A DNA stretch of 64,000 nucleotides from assembly GCA_050949165.1 (NCBI GenBank), contig JBMNFF010000001.1, positions 372,001-436,000 of the forward strand, in the 5' to 3' direction. Positions 24,177 to 30,926 of this stretch are shown here, in pieces. The position numbers were made by a program, and so were the translations under genes. Position 1 is the stretch's first letter. Every line of letters starts with the position of its first letter. This DNA comes from DAIOXA01 sp050949165. GTDB taxonomy: Bacteria > Bacillota > Proteinivoracia > UBA4975. The notes under the pieces are model-generated. The model was not told the origin of the DNA, did no database searches, and saw only the letters and a list, made by a program, of their open reading frames with translations.

Positions 24177-24989
24177 TTAAGCCTTTAACCACGATTGGAT
24201 CAGGACGGTGTCCATTTTTACCAGTCCCATTTTTATTTCGTGGGGACGACCATGACAGTCGGAGCCGCCGGAGATATGCAGATTATTTGCACGGGCCAAA
24301 GCCAGGAACTCTTTGGTCTGGGCCTCACTGTGCTCGCTGTGATAGACCTCGATTCCATCCAGGGGCAGAGCCAGCAGGTTTTCTACCCACTCTATTCCCC
24401 CTGTCAAGAGGCCGGGATGAGCCAGAAAGGCCAGGCCGCCGGCAGAGTGTATAATCTCCACGGCCCGAGCCGGGGACAGCTTATACCTCGGGACAAAAGC
24501 CGGCCGATCCGGACCTATCCAGTTGGCAAAGACTTCAGCCATGGAACCGGCATGACCCTTTTCCACCATCACCTGGGCCACATGGGGTCGCCCGATGCTG
24601 CTGGCGCCCCTGGCCGCTTCCCTCACCTCTTCCCAAGTCAGGGTAAAGCCCAGCTGTTGGAGGCGGCTGACCATCTCCTTGATCCTCTTTGCCCGGGCCT
24701 GCTTCAATTGGCTGAGAACTTGCTGGAGGGCGGCATCGCCATGGTCAATATAATAACCCAGGATGTGGACCTCCTGGCCTTGGGTTTCAGTACTCAACTC
24801 AATGCCGGGGACGACCTGGATTGACAGGTCCCTGCCGGCCGTCAAGGCCTCATCCAGGCCCTGGGTGGTGTCGTGGTCGGTGAGGGCAACGACTGCAAAG
24901 CCTTTGGCTTTTGCCATGCCAACCAAATCCCGGGGAGATAGATTGCCGTCCGAGGCGGTGGAATGCAGGTGCAAATCGGCAAAGGCCAT
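24177..24989 (-). CDS. PHP-domain phosphoesterase (YciV/RNase AM-like)
   Basis: A 270-residue PHP-fold metal-dependent phosphoesterase. Metal ligands are visible in DLHLHSTASDG (N-terminus), LTDHDTTQGLDEA (near 36) and FLAHPGL plus GGSDCHGRPHE towards the end. Close relatives hydrolyse 3-prime,5-prime nucleoside bisphosphates or trim RNA 5-prime ends (YciV/RNase AM); this protein has the same length and motif order, but its substrate is inferred. It follows the dipeptidase gene by 2 bases and ends in a good terminator, so the two form one unit. Confidence 0.88.
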   Translation of the reverse strand: MAFADLHLHSTASDGNLSPRDLVGMAKAKGFAVVALTDHDTTQGLDEALTAGRDLSIQVVPGIELSTETQGQEVHILGYYIDHGDAALQQVLSQLKQARAKRIKEMVSRLQQLGFTLTWEEVREAARGASSIGRPHVAQVMVEKGHAGSMAEVFANWIGPDRPAFVPRYKLSPARAVEIIHSAGGLAFLAHPGLLTGGIEWVENLLALPLDGIEVYHSEHSEAQTKEFLALARANNLHISGGSDCHGRPHEIKMGLVKMDTVLIQSWLKA

Positions 24990-24991
24990 GG

Positions 24992-25939
24992 TTACCCCAG
25001 GTAATTCCTGACAAAGCGAATTAGGTTGTCATGGCAGATTGCCTGGATCTCCTGCTCAGAGAAGCCTGCCTCTGCCAAGAGCTGGGCAATCCTGGGCACG
25101 TCACGAACGTCCCGCATCCCCTCGGGCATCTCCCGAATGCCATCCAAATCACAGCCCAGGCAAATTACTTCGGGACCAGCCACGTGGGCGATGTGGGATA
25201 CATGCTTGACCACGGTCTCCAGGGTCTGCTCTCCCCTCTTCTCCGCCACAAAGGGGCGGCACAAGTTCATGCCGATGAGGCCTCCGTGGCGGGCTATCTC
25301 CCGGATCTGCTCATCCTTGAGGTTGCGGGGATGGTTGCAAATCTCCCAGGCGTTGGAGTGAGAGGCCACAAAGGGCTTGGCAGTCGCCTTGCTGACATCC
25401 CAGAACCCCCTTTCCGAAAGGTGGGATACGTCGACGATTATCCCCAAATCCTGCATCTTCTTAAGGGCCTTGAAGCCAATTTCGGTAAGGCCGCCGCCAT
25501 TCCCCCCCACCCTTACGCCATCGGCAATGCTGTTCCGGCCGTTCCAAGTCAGGGTAATGAGGCGCACTCCCAGGTGGTGAACCAAATCCAACAAAAATAA
25601 GTCGTCCCCCAGGAAATCTGCCCCCTCTATGCTGAGAAGCCCAGCAAGCTTTCCCTTTTCCAGGGCGGAATCGAGATCGTCTTTCGCTTTGATCCAGGTA
25701 ACCTGGGGATGGGAAAAAATCTTCTCTTTGGCGACATCAATTAAGCGCAGCGTCATGCGAAGAGCCGCCTCCTGTCCATACATGGGATCGACAAAGACGG
25801 CAAAGCATTGAAAGAGGTGGTTGGCCTCCAGGAGCCTGGGCAGGTCCAGATGGCCAAATTGATTTTCCGTGGCGAAGTCAAAATCGCGGAAGTAGACATT
25901 CAACAAGGTGTCGCAATGGAAATCTGCAAACTTTGGCAC
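24992..25939 (-). CDS. Membrane-dipeptidase family metallopeptidase (peptidase M19)
   Basis: A 315-residue M19 dipeptidase. Zinc-binding elements are ADFHCDTLLNVY near residue 5, the bridging glutamate in SIEGADFLGDD near 123, SHSNAWEI near 193, and GCDLDGI near 260. No signal peptide is seen, so it is probably cytoplasmic despite the family name. It would split dipeptides (L,D or L,L), feeding amino-acid catabolism. The start is GTG about 10 bases after GAGAGG. The pair with the PHP gene sits directly behind spoVS, a location I recall from other Clostridia. Confidence 0.92.
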   Translation of the reverse strand: MPKFADFHCDTLLNVYFRDFDFATENQFGHLDLPRLLEANHLFQCFAVFVDPMYGQEAALRMTLRLIDVAKEKIFSHPQVTWIKAKDDLDSALEKGKLAGLLSIEGADFLGDDLFLLDLVHHLGVRLITLTWNGRNSIADGVRVGGNGGGLTEIGFKALKKMQDLGIIVDVSHLSERGFWDVSKATAKPFVASHSNAWEICNHPRNLKDEQIREIARHGGLIGMNLCRPFVAEKRGEQTLETVVKHVSHIAHVAGPEVICLGCDLDGIREMPEGMRDVRDVPRIAQLLAEAGFSEQEIQAICHDNLIRFVRNYLG

Positions 25940-25966
25940 TTTTCATCATCCTCTCTAACATAAGAA

Positions 25967-25991
25967 AACCTGTTTATAGTATAAACAGGTT
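25967..25991 (-). terminator. Terminator of spoVS
   Basis: A perfect 11-bp stem (AACCTGTTTAT with ATAAACAGGTT, 3-base loop) lies 15 bases after the spoVS stop, with TTTTCTTATG following on the minus strand. Confidence 0.85.
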
Positions 25992-26005
25992 AAAAAATAT
26001 AAGTG

Positions 26006-26266
26006 CTAGCGCGGTTCAACTATGAGCTTGATGGCGGTCCGCTCTTCGCCATCGATGGTAATATCGGTAAAGGCGGGGATGCAAATAAGGTCGACACCAC
26101 TGGGAGCTACGAATCCTCGAGCAATAGCCACTGCTTTGACTGCCTGGTTAAGGGCTCCGGCGCCAATGGCCTGCATTTCGGCGCCGCCACGCTCCCGGAG
26201 AACGCCAGCCAGCGCGCCAGCTACAGAGTTGGGATTTGATTTTGCTGATACTTTCAATACGTCCAC
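26006..26266 (-). CDS. spoVS: Stage V sporulation protein S
   Basis: An 86-residue protein, exactly the length known in Bacillus, with the highly conserved DVLKVSAKSNPNSVAGALAG start and VAPSGVDLICIPAFTDI middle. The frame stays open 18 codons further upstream, but GTG at 26266 is chosen because GAGGGGGT lies eight bases before it and it gives the family N-terminus. SpoVS acts in spore coat assembly and core dehydration, possibly as a nucleic-acid-binding Alba-like protein. It is monocistronic, with its own promoter and terminator. Confidence 0.96.
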   Translation of the reverse strand: MDVLKVSAKSNPNSVAGALAGVLRERGGAEMQAIGAGALNQAVKAVAIARGFVAPSGVDLICIPAFTDITIDGEERTAIKLIVEPR

Positions 26267-26309
26267 GAATCTAGACCCCCTCTTATCTAAATAAAGTTCT
26301 ACATATGAT

Positions 26310-26338
26310 ATATTCGTCATTCCTGGAAAAATACCTTC
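26310..26338 (-). promoter_or_regulatory. Sigma-H type promoter of spoVS
   Basis: On the minus strand GAAGGTATT (one mismatch to the sigma-H -35 RnAGGAwWW) is followed after 11 bases by GACGAATAT, a full match to the -10 RnnGAATww. The -10 ends 43 bases before the spoVS start. Bacillus spoVS is known to use sigma-H. Confidence 0.7.
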
Positions 26339-26357
26339 TTTTTAGGACCAATATCTG

Positions 26358-27113
26358 TCAGGCAACAGCCAGACGCCGGATAATTCGGGCATCCAGATCC
26401 AGCCAGACAGCGCAGACCATCCCCGGGCCTGATGCTGCGGTGAAGCGCTGAGGCAGTTTGGTGGTAAACTTCTTCAGCACCGGCTCGATCTCCATCCCCA
26501 GCACAGACGGCTCCGGGGCAGTGGCGCCCACATCGGTGATGTACAATGTCCCCCGGGGCAGAACCCGCTCATCGGCGGTCTGAATATGGGTGTGGGTGCC
26601 GATGACAGCAGCCACCCGCCCGTCCAGATAGTAACCCATGGCCAGCTTCTCGGCTGTAGCTTCGGCATGAAAGTCCACGATGATGTGCCGGCAGTCCTTC
26701 AGCTCATCAAGTATTATATCTGCTGCGGCAAAGGGACATTGCATGGGACCCATGTAGACCTGGCCGGAAAGGTTGACCACCCCCACCGTCCTGCCCTTGA
26801 CGGTAACGACTCTATAGCCCTGACCGGGCACCGGCGTGGGATAGTTGGCGGGGCGCACCATGTAATCGGCAGAATCAATAAAATTGAAGATATCTTTATT
26901 GTCCCAGGTGTGATTGCCCATGGTAAAGATATCGATGCCCATGTCCAAGAGCTCATCGGCTACGGCCTTGGTAATTCCCTTGCCTCCTGCGGCGTTCTCG
27001 GCGTTGGCGATGCAGAGATCCCACCCGAGTTCGGCCTTGAGTCTGGGCAAGACTTCCGCCAGGGCACGGCGGCCGCTGCGACCCACAATGTCTCCGATAA
27101 ACATGACCTTCAA
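26358..27113 (-). CDS. ymdB: YmdB-family metallophosphoesterase
   Basis: A 251-residue calcineurin-like phosphodiesterase of the TIGR00282/YmdB group. Metal ligands sit in FIGDIVGRSGRR (residue 5 on), NAENAAGGKGI (near 38), MGNHTWDN (near 66), IVDFHAEAT (near 145) and IGTHTHIQT (near 170). In Bacillus YmdB hydrolyses 2-prime,3-prime-cyclic nucleotides and controls biofilm and late adaptive genes. It follows rny, the usual partner. The start is TTG, eight bases after AAGGAGG, immediately behind the rny terminator, so expression may depend on read-through. Confidence 0.95.
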   Translation of the reverse strand: MKVMFIGDIVGRSGRRALAEVLPRLKAELGWDLCIANAENAAGGKGITKAVADELLDMGIDIFTMGNHTWDNKDIFNFIDSADYMVRPANYPTPVPGQGYRVVTVKGRTVGVVNLSGQVYMGPMQCPFAAADIILDELKDCRHIIVDFHAEATAEKLAMGYYLDGRVAAVIGTHTHIQTADERVLPRGTLYITDVGATAPEPSVLGMEIEPVLKKFTTKLPQRFTAASGPGMVCAVWLDLDARIIRRLAVA

Positions 27114-27128
27114 GCTATGTTCCTCCTT

Positions 27129-27162
27129 AAAAAAGAAAGGTAAAACCCGGAGGTTTTACCTT
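27129..27162 (-). terminator. Terminator overlapping the rny stop codon
   Basis: A perfect 11-bp stem (AAGGTAAAACC with GGTTTTACCTT, 4-base loop) followed by TCTTTTTT. It spans the rny stop and ends just before the ymdB ribosome site, so it tunes the rny:ymdB ratio. Confidence 0.85.
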
Positions 27163-28706
27163 GCATATTCGACAGCTCTGACCTCCCGGATCACAGTGAC
27201 CTTGATCTGTCCAGGATAATCCAGCTCACCCTCGATACGCTTGACGATGTCCCGGGCCATCTGGGCGGCGATGACATCGTCCACCCGCTCGGGCTTGACG
27301 ATGATGCGAATTTCTCTTCCGGCCTGGATGGCGTAGGACTTATCCACTCCCTCAAAGGAATCGGCAATTTGCTCCAGCTTTTCCAGGCGCTTGATATAAT
27401 TTTCCAGGGTTTCCCGCCGCGCCCCGGGCCGGGCGGCGGAGATGGCGTCGGCAGCCTGAACCAGGACGGCTTCGACGGTCTCCGGCTCAATATCCCCGTG
27501 GTGGGCGGCAATGGCGTGAACGACCTCGGGATTCTCCCGGTACTTCTTGGCCAAGTCTGCGCCGATGGTCACGTGGGGACCTTCTACCTCGTGGTCAATG
27601 GCCTTGCCTATATCGTGGAGCAGGCCAGCCCGCTTGGCCACCTTTACGTCGGCGCCAAGCTCAGCCGCCATCATTCCTGCCAAATGGCTGACTTCCAGAG
27701 AGTGCTTGAGGACGTTCTGGCCGTAGCTGGTCCGGAACTTCAGGCGACCCAGGAGCTTGACCAGCTCGGGATGGATGCCGTGTACGCCACTGTCAAAGGT
27801 GGCCTGTTCGCCCTCTTCGCGGATCTGGGCTTCTACTTCTTTCTGAGCCCTATTCACCATTTCTTCAATGCGACCGGGATGAATCCTCCCGTCGGTTATC
27901 AGCTTCTCCAAGGCAATCCGGGCGATTTCCCGACGCACCGGATCAAAGCCGGATACGATGACTGCCTCGGGGGTATCGTCTATTATCAGGTCGATACCGG
28001 TAAGGGTCTCCAGCGCCCGAATATTGCGGCCTTCGCGGCCGATGATCCTCCCCTTCATTTCGTCATTGGGGAGGTTGACCACCGATACAGTCGTCTCGGC
28101 CACGTGGTCCGCGGCATAGCGCTGAATAGATTGAGAGATGATCTCCCGGGCGCGCTTTTCCGACTCCAGCCTGGTTTGGTTCTCAATCTCCTTGATCAGC
28201 TGGGCGGCTTCATGGCGCACTTCCTTCTCGACATTCTGGAGCAGGAGTTCCCGGGCTTCCTCAGTGGACAGCCCCGACAGCCTTTCCAGCTCGCCGAGCT
28301 GTTGCTGGTACAAATCCTGAATCTTCTGCTCCATGGCAGTTAATTCCGCTTCCCGCTGCAGGAGAGCCTCCTCTTTCTTTTCGGCATTTTCCAACTTGCG
28401 CTCCAGGGATTCTTCCTTTTGGGCCAAGCGCTTGTCAACTCGCTGTTGCTCTTGGCGCCGTTCCTTGACTTCGTTATCGAATTCCGTTCGCAGCCTGTGG
28501 ACTTCTTCTTTGGCTTCCAGTATTGTCTCTCGTTTTTTGGCGTCGGCTTCTTTAATAGCATCGGCAATCAGCTTTTTCGCTGCTTCTTCGGCCGAAGCAA
28601 TCTTGGCTTCGGCGATTACCTTGCGCACTATATATCCGCCGATAAAGGCAAGTACAGAGCCCACTAATACAACAAGTACTACTTGAAATGTTGAAATAAC
28701 CGTCAC
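27156..28706 (-). CDS. rny: Ribonuclease Y
   Basis: A 516-residue membrane-anchored endoribonuclease. It has an N-terminal membrane helix (VVLVVLVGSVLAFIGGYIV), a long charged coiled coil (about 30-200), a KH domain with MKGRIIGREGRNIRALE near 215, and an HD domain with VSHLAGMMAAEL and RAGLLHDIGKAIDHE. It initiates bulk mRNA decay. The start is uncertain: GTG at 28706 overlaps the ribosome site AGGAGG itself, whereas ATT at 28697 has ideal spacing of eight bases. No other ATG, GTG or TTG occurs before the membrane helix. A long structured leader precedes the gene. Confidence 0.95.
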   Translation of the reverse strand: MTVISTFQVVLVVLVGSVLAFIGGYIVRKVIAEAKIASAEEAAKKLIADAIKEADAKKRETILEAKEEVHRLRTEFDNEVKERRQEQQRVDKRLAQKEESLERKLENAEKKEEALLQREAELTAMEQKIQDLYQQQLGELERLSGLSTEEARELLLQNVEKEVRHEAAQLIKEIENQTRLESEKRAREIISQSIQRYAADHVAETTVSVVNLPNDEMKGRIIGREGRNIRALETLTGIDLIIDDTPEAVIVSGFDPVRREIARIALEKLITDGRIHPGRIEEMVNRAQKEVEAQIREEGEQATFDSGVHGIHPELVKLLGRLKFRTSYGQNVLKHSLEVSHLAGMMAAELGADVKVAKRAGLLHDIGKAIDHEVEGPHVTIGADLAKKYRENPEVVHAIAAHHGDIEPETVEAVLVQAADAISAARPGARRETLENYIKRLEKLEQIADSFEGVDKSYAIQAGREIRIIVKPERVDDVIAAQMARDIVKRIEGELDYPGQIKVTVIREVRAVEYAR

Positions 28707-28713
28707 CTCCTAA

Positions 28714-28747
28714 TAAAAAAATTAAGCCAGCGTGCCCCTGGCTTAAT
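28714..28747 (-). terminator. Leader terminator (attenuator) of rny
   Basis: A perfect 10-bp stem (ATTAAGCCAG with CTGGCTTAAT, 7-base loop) followed by seven U, lying between the rny promoter and its ribosome site. Bases 28733-28741 of this hairpin can instead pair with 28810-28818 (nine perfect pairs), which would disrupt it. Confidence 0.7.
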
Positions 28748-28755
28748 CTGCCTAT

Positions 28756-28789
28756 AAAAAAGGATAAGATTGCAACAAAGACATTATCC
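28756..28789 (-). terminator. Second terminator-like hairpin in the rny leader
   Basis: GGATAA pairs with TTATCC (extended by a G-U pair) around a 16-base loop, followed by six U. It lies between the putative antiterminator segment and the main leader terminator, and could also end recA-recX transcripts. Confidence 0.5.
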
Positions 28790-28857
28790 CATTTTATATA
28801 TCAACGCCACCAGGGGCAGAAAATTGTAGCAGTAATAATGTGGAAATATCACTCTTT

Positions 28858-28886
28858 ATTTTAATACCTAATTGGGCCTATGTCAA
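28858..28886 (-). promoter_or_regulatory. Strong sigma-A promoter of rny
   Basis: TTGACA (28881-28886) and TAAAAT (28858-28863) with exactly 17 bases between. The -35 overlaps the last codons of recX. The predicted start near 28851 gives a leader of about 150 bases before rny. Confidence 0.75.
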
Positions 28887-29315
28887 GTTTTCATAATACA
28901 AGTTGACCCGCTCAATAATTGTAAAACTAAAACCTCGGTTACGCAAAAACCTGTACAATTTGTCCCGGGACCACTGGGAAACGGGCCGGGATGCCAAAAC
29001 CCTGAGGGCAAGGGAGAGTTCACAATCATCATCCACCTTGCCCAGGGCTTCATCGATAATTTCTCTGTCGACACCGCGTTTAAGTAAATCCTGGCGCAGG
29101 CGCTCTCTGCCTCGGGGTTTGCAGGCCAGGCAGTAATCCACCCACTGGAACGCCGTTCGCCGGTCATTGAGCAAATCCAGATCTACTAAGCGGGCAATGG
29201 CCTCTTCAATTTGGAAACCGGGATAACCCTTGCGGCAGAGATAGTCTGTTGTCTCTTTGACAGTGCGATTCCGGGCCGTGAGATAGCCCAGGGCCCGGGC
29301 ATAGGCCTGGGTCAT
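28878..29315 (-). CDS. recX: Regulatory protein RecX
   Basis: A 145-residue, all-helical protein made of three-helix repeats with the family pattern ALGYLTARNRTVKETTDYL near the start and YCLACKPRGRERLRQDLLKRG in the middle. RecX caps or inhibits RecA filaments. Its start overlaps the recA stop by 4 bases, so the two are co-translated and both are under the recA SOS promoter. The 3-prime end carries the -35 box of the rny promoter. Confidence 0.93.
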   Translation of the reverse strand: MTQAYARALGYLTARNRTVKETTDYLCRKGYPGFQIEEAIARLVDLDLLNDRRTAFQWVDYCLACKPRGRERLRQDLLKRGVDREIIDEALGKVDDDCELSLALRVLASRPVSQWSRDKLYRFLRNRGFSFTIIERVNLYYENLT

Positions 29316-30331
29316 TGTTCATCCTGAGCCTCAAGCTTGGCCAAACCGTGCAGGTTGTAATGGGCGCGAATCTGTGCTTCAATGCGTGCGGCGATTTCCG
29401 GATTATCCCGGAGGTACTGCTTGGCATTTTCCCGGCCCTGACCCAGGCGCTCAGAATCTAAAGAGTACCAAGCACCGCTCTTGCTGATGATATCCAACTC
29501 AGTCCCGGTATCCAGGATCGACCCCTCGCGGGAAATTCCCTCTCCGTACATGATGTCAAATTCAGCCTGCTTAAAGGGCGGGGCGATTTTATTCTTGACT
29601 ACCTTGACCCGGGTTCTGTTGCCAATCATATCATTGCCCTGCTTGAGGGTTTCGATTCGGCGCACATCCAAGCGCACTGAGGCATAGAATTTTAAGGCGC
29701 GTCCGCCGGGAGTGACCTCAGGGTTGCCAAACATGACGCCCACCTTCTCCCGGATCTGGTTGATAAAGATCGCCACCGTCTTGGACTTGCTGATAGCGCC
29801 AGATAATTTACGCAGGGCCTGGGACATGAGCCGGGCCTGCAGCCCCACATGGGAGTCGCCCATCTCACCTTCGATTTCCGCCTTGGGAACCAGGGCGGCA
29901 ACCGAGTCGATGACCACGACATCGACGGCCCCGCTGCGCACCAGGGCCTCGGCAATTTCCAAGGCCTGCTCGCCGGTATCGGGTTGGGAGACATAGAGCT
30001 CGTCCAAATTGACGCCGAGATTTTTGGCATAGGTGGGGTCCAGAGCGTGCTCAGCGTCGATAAAAGCTGCAGTGCCGCCAAGCTTCTGTGCTTCTGCAAT
30101 GACATGCAGGGCCACGGTGGTCTTTCCCGAGGACTCGGGCCCGTAGATCTCGACGACTCTGCCCCGGGGAAATCCGCCGACACCCAGGGCAATGTCGATG
30201 TCCAGGCAACCGCTGGGAATTACGGAAACGTTGAGGCTACTGGATTCTCCCAGCTTCATAATCGAACCTTTGCCAAATTGACGTTCTATCTGCTGGATGG
30301 CAATATCGAGAGCCTTTTGCTTTTCCATCAA
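29312..30331 (-). CDS. recA: Recombinase RecA
   Basis: A 339-residue RecA with Walker A GPESSGKTT (near 64-72), the catalytic glutamate segment FIDAEHALDP, Walker B VVVIDSVAAL, and the L2 loop region around NQIREKVGVMFGNPE. It forms filaments on single-stranded DNA, drives strand exchange and activates LexA self-cleavage. Its own promoter with a LexA box lies directly upstream, inside the end of thpR. recX follows with overlapping codons. Confidence 0.98.
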   Translation of the reverse strand: MMEKQKALDIAIQQIERQFGKGSIMKLGESSSLNVSVIPSGCLDIDIALGVGGFPRGRVVEIYGPESSGKTTVALHVIAEAQKLGGTAAFIDAEHALDPTYAKNLGVNLDELYVSQPDTGEQALEIAEALVRSGAVDVVVIDSVAALVPKAEIEGEMGDSHVGLQARLMSQALRKLSGAISKSKTVAIFINQIREKVGVMFGNPEVTPGGRALKFYASVRLDVRRIETLKQGNDMIGNRTRVKVVKNKIAPPFKQAEFDIMYGEGISREGSILDTGTELDIISKSGAWYSLDSERLGQGRENAKQYLRDNPEIAARIEAQIRAHYNLHGLAKLEAQDEQ

Positions 30332-30368
30332 GGCTTACCCCCTCATAGGATTTCTCATGTTCCTGTCA

Positions 30369-30397
30369 ATTATAGAACATTTATTCGCCCCTGGCAA
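30369..30397 (-). promoter_or_regulatory. Sigma-A promoter of recA
   Basis: TTGCCA (30392-30397) and a perfect TATAAT (30369-30374) with 17 bases between them, about 38 bases before recA. The spacer contains the LexA box. Confidence 0.8.
30374..30387 (-). promoter_or_regulatory. LexA (SOS) box in the recA promoter
   Basis: The minus-strand sequence CGAATAAATGTTCT matches 12 of 14 positions of the Firmicute LexA consensus CGAACRNRYGTTYC. It lies between the -35 and -10 elements, so bound LexA would block RNA polymerase directly. It overlaps the thpR stop codon. Confidence 0.8.
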
Positions 30398-30926
30398 TAC
30401 CTGAGAGGGAAAACTTGTCCACAACCCGATAAATCGGACCGGCAGGGGTCAGAGTGCTGGAAAACAACGTCAGTTCCCTGACCTCCAGGACAATGGGCAG
30501 ATAATCTTCCGGGGTAACCAAGGCCGGCGGTTGCCGAAACCTGGCTACGGTGAGATGGGGATGGAAGCACTTTTCTTCTTCGCCTGCCCAAGCCCGCAAA
30601 GCCCCAGCCAAAAAACTAACTGCCTCTGCCCCCTGCCCCGTCCCCATGTACATCACCCGTGCCCGCCGGGGGTTGGGGAAAAAGCCCCAGCCCTGCAGGC
30701 TCAAGGAAAAGGGAGGTTGTCCCTCCGCCAGGCTCTCTGCCTCCCGGGCGAACTTATCCAGGAAGTCTTTTTCCCTTTCCCCCAAAAAGACCAGGGTTAT
30801 GTGATAATTGTCCCGACTAACCCATCTTGCCCCCGGGAATTGCCCCTTCAGAGGGGCTACAACTGCCTGGACTGCGTCCTTGGCCCGGGGGCTCAGATCC
30901 AGTGCCAAAAAGTACCTACCCGCCAT
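30381..30926 (-). CDS. thpR: RNA 2-prime,3-prime-cyclic phosphodiesterase ThpR
   Basis: A 181-residue 2H phosphoesterase with the two catalytic HxT motifs, HITLVFLG near 43 and HPHLTVARFR near 129. It opens 2-prime,3-prime-cyclic phosphates or ligates tRNA half-molecules with 2-prime-5-prime linkage; the physiological role is unsettled. The frame is open far upstream, but ATG at 30926 follows GGAGGAAGAAA directly and gives the family N-terminus AGRYFLALDL. It overlaps the metallophosphoesterase gene by 11 bases. Its 3-prime end contains the recA promoter. Confidence 0.9.
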   Translation of the reverse strand: MAGRYFLALDLSPRAKDAVQAVVAPLKGQFPGARWVSRDNYHITLVFLGEREKDFLDKFAREAESLAEGQPPFSLSLQGWGFFPNPRRARVMYMGTGQGAEAVSFLAGALRAWAGEEEKCFHPHLTVARFRQPPALVTPEDYLPIVLEVRELTLFSSTLTPAGPIYRVVDKFSLSGIARGE

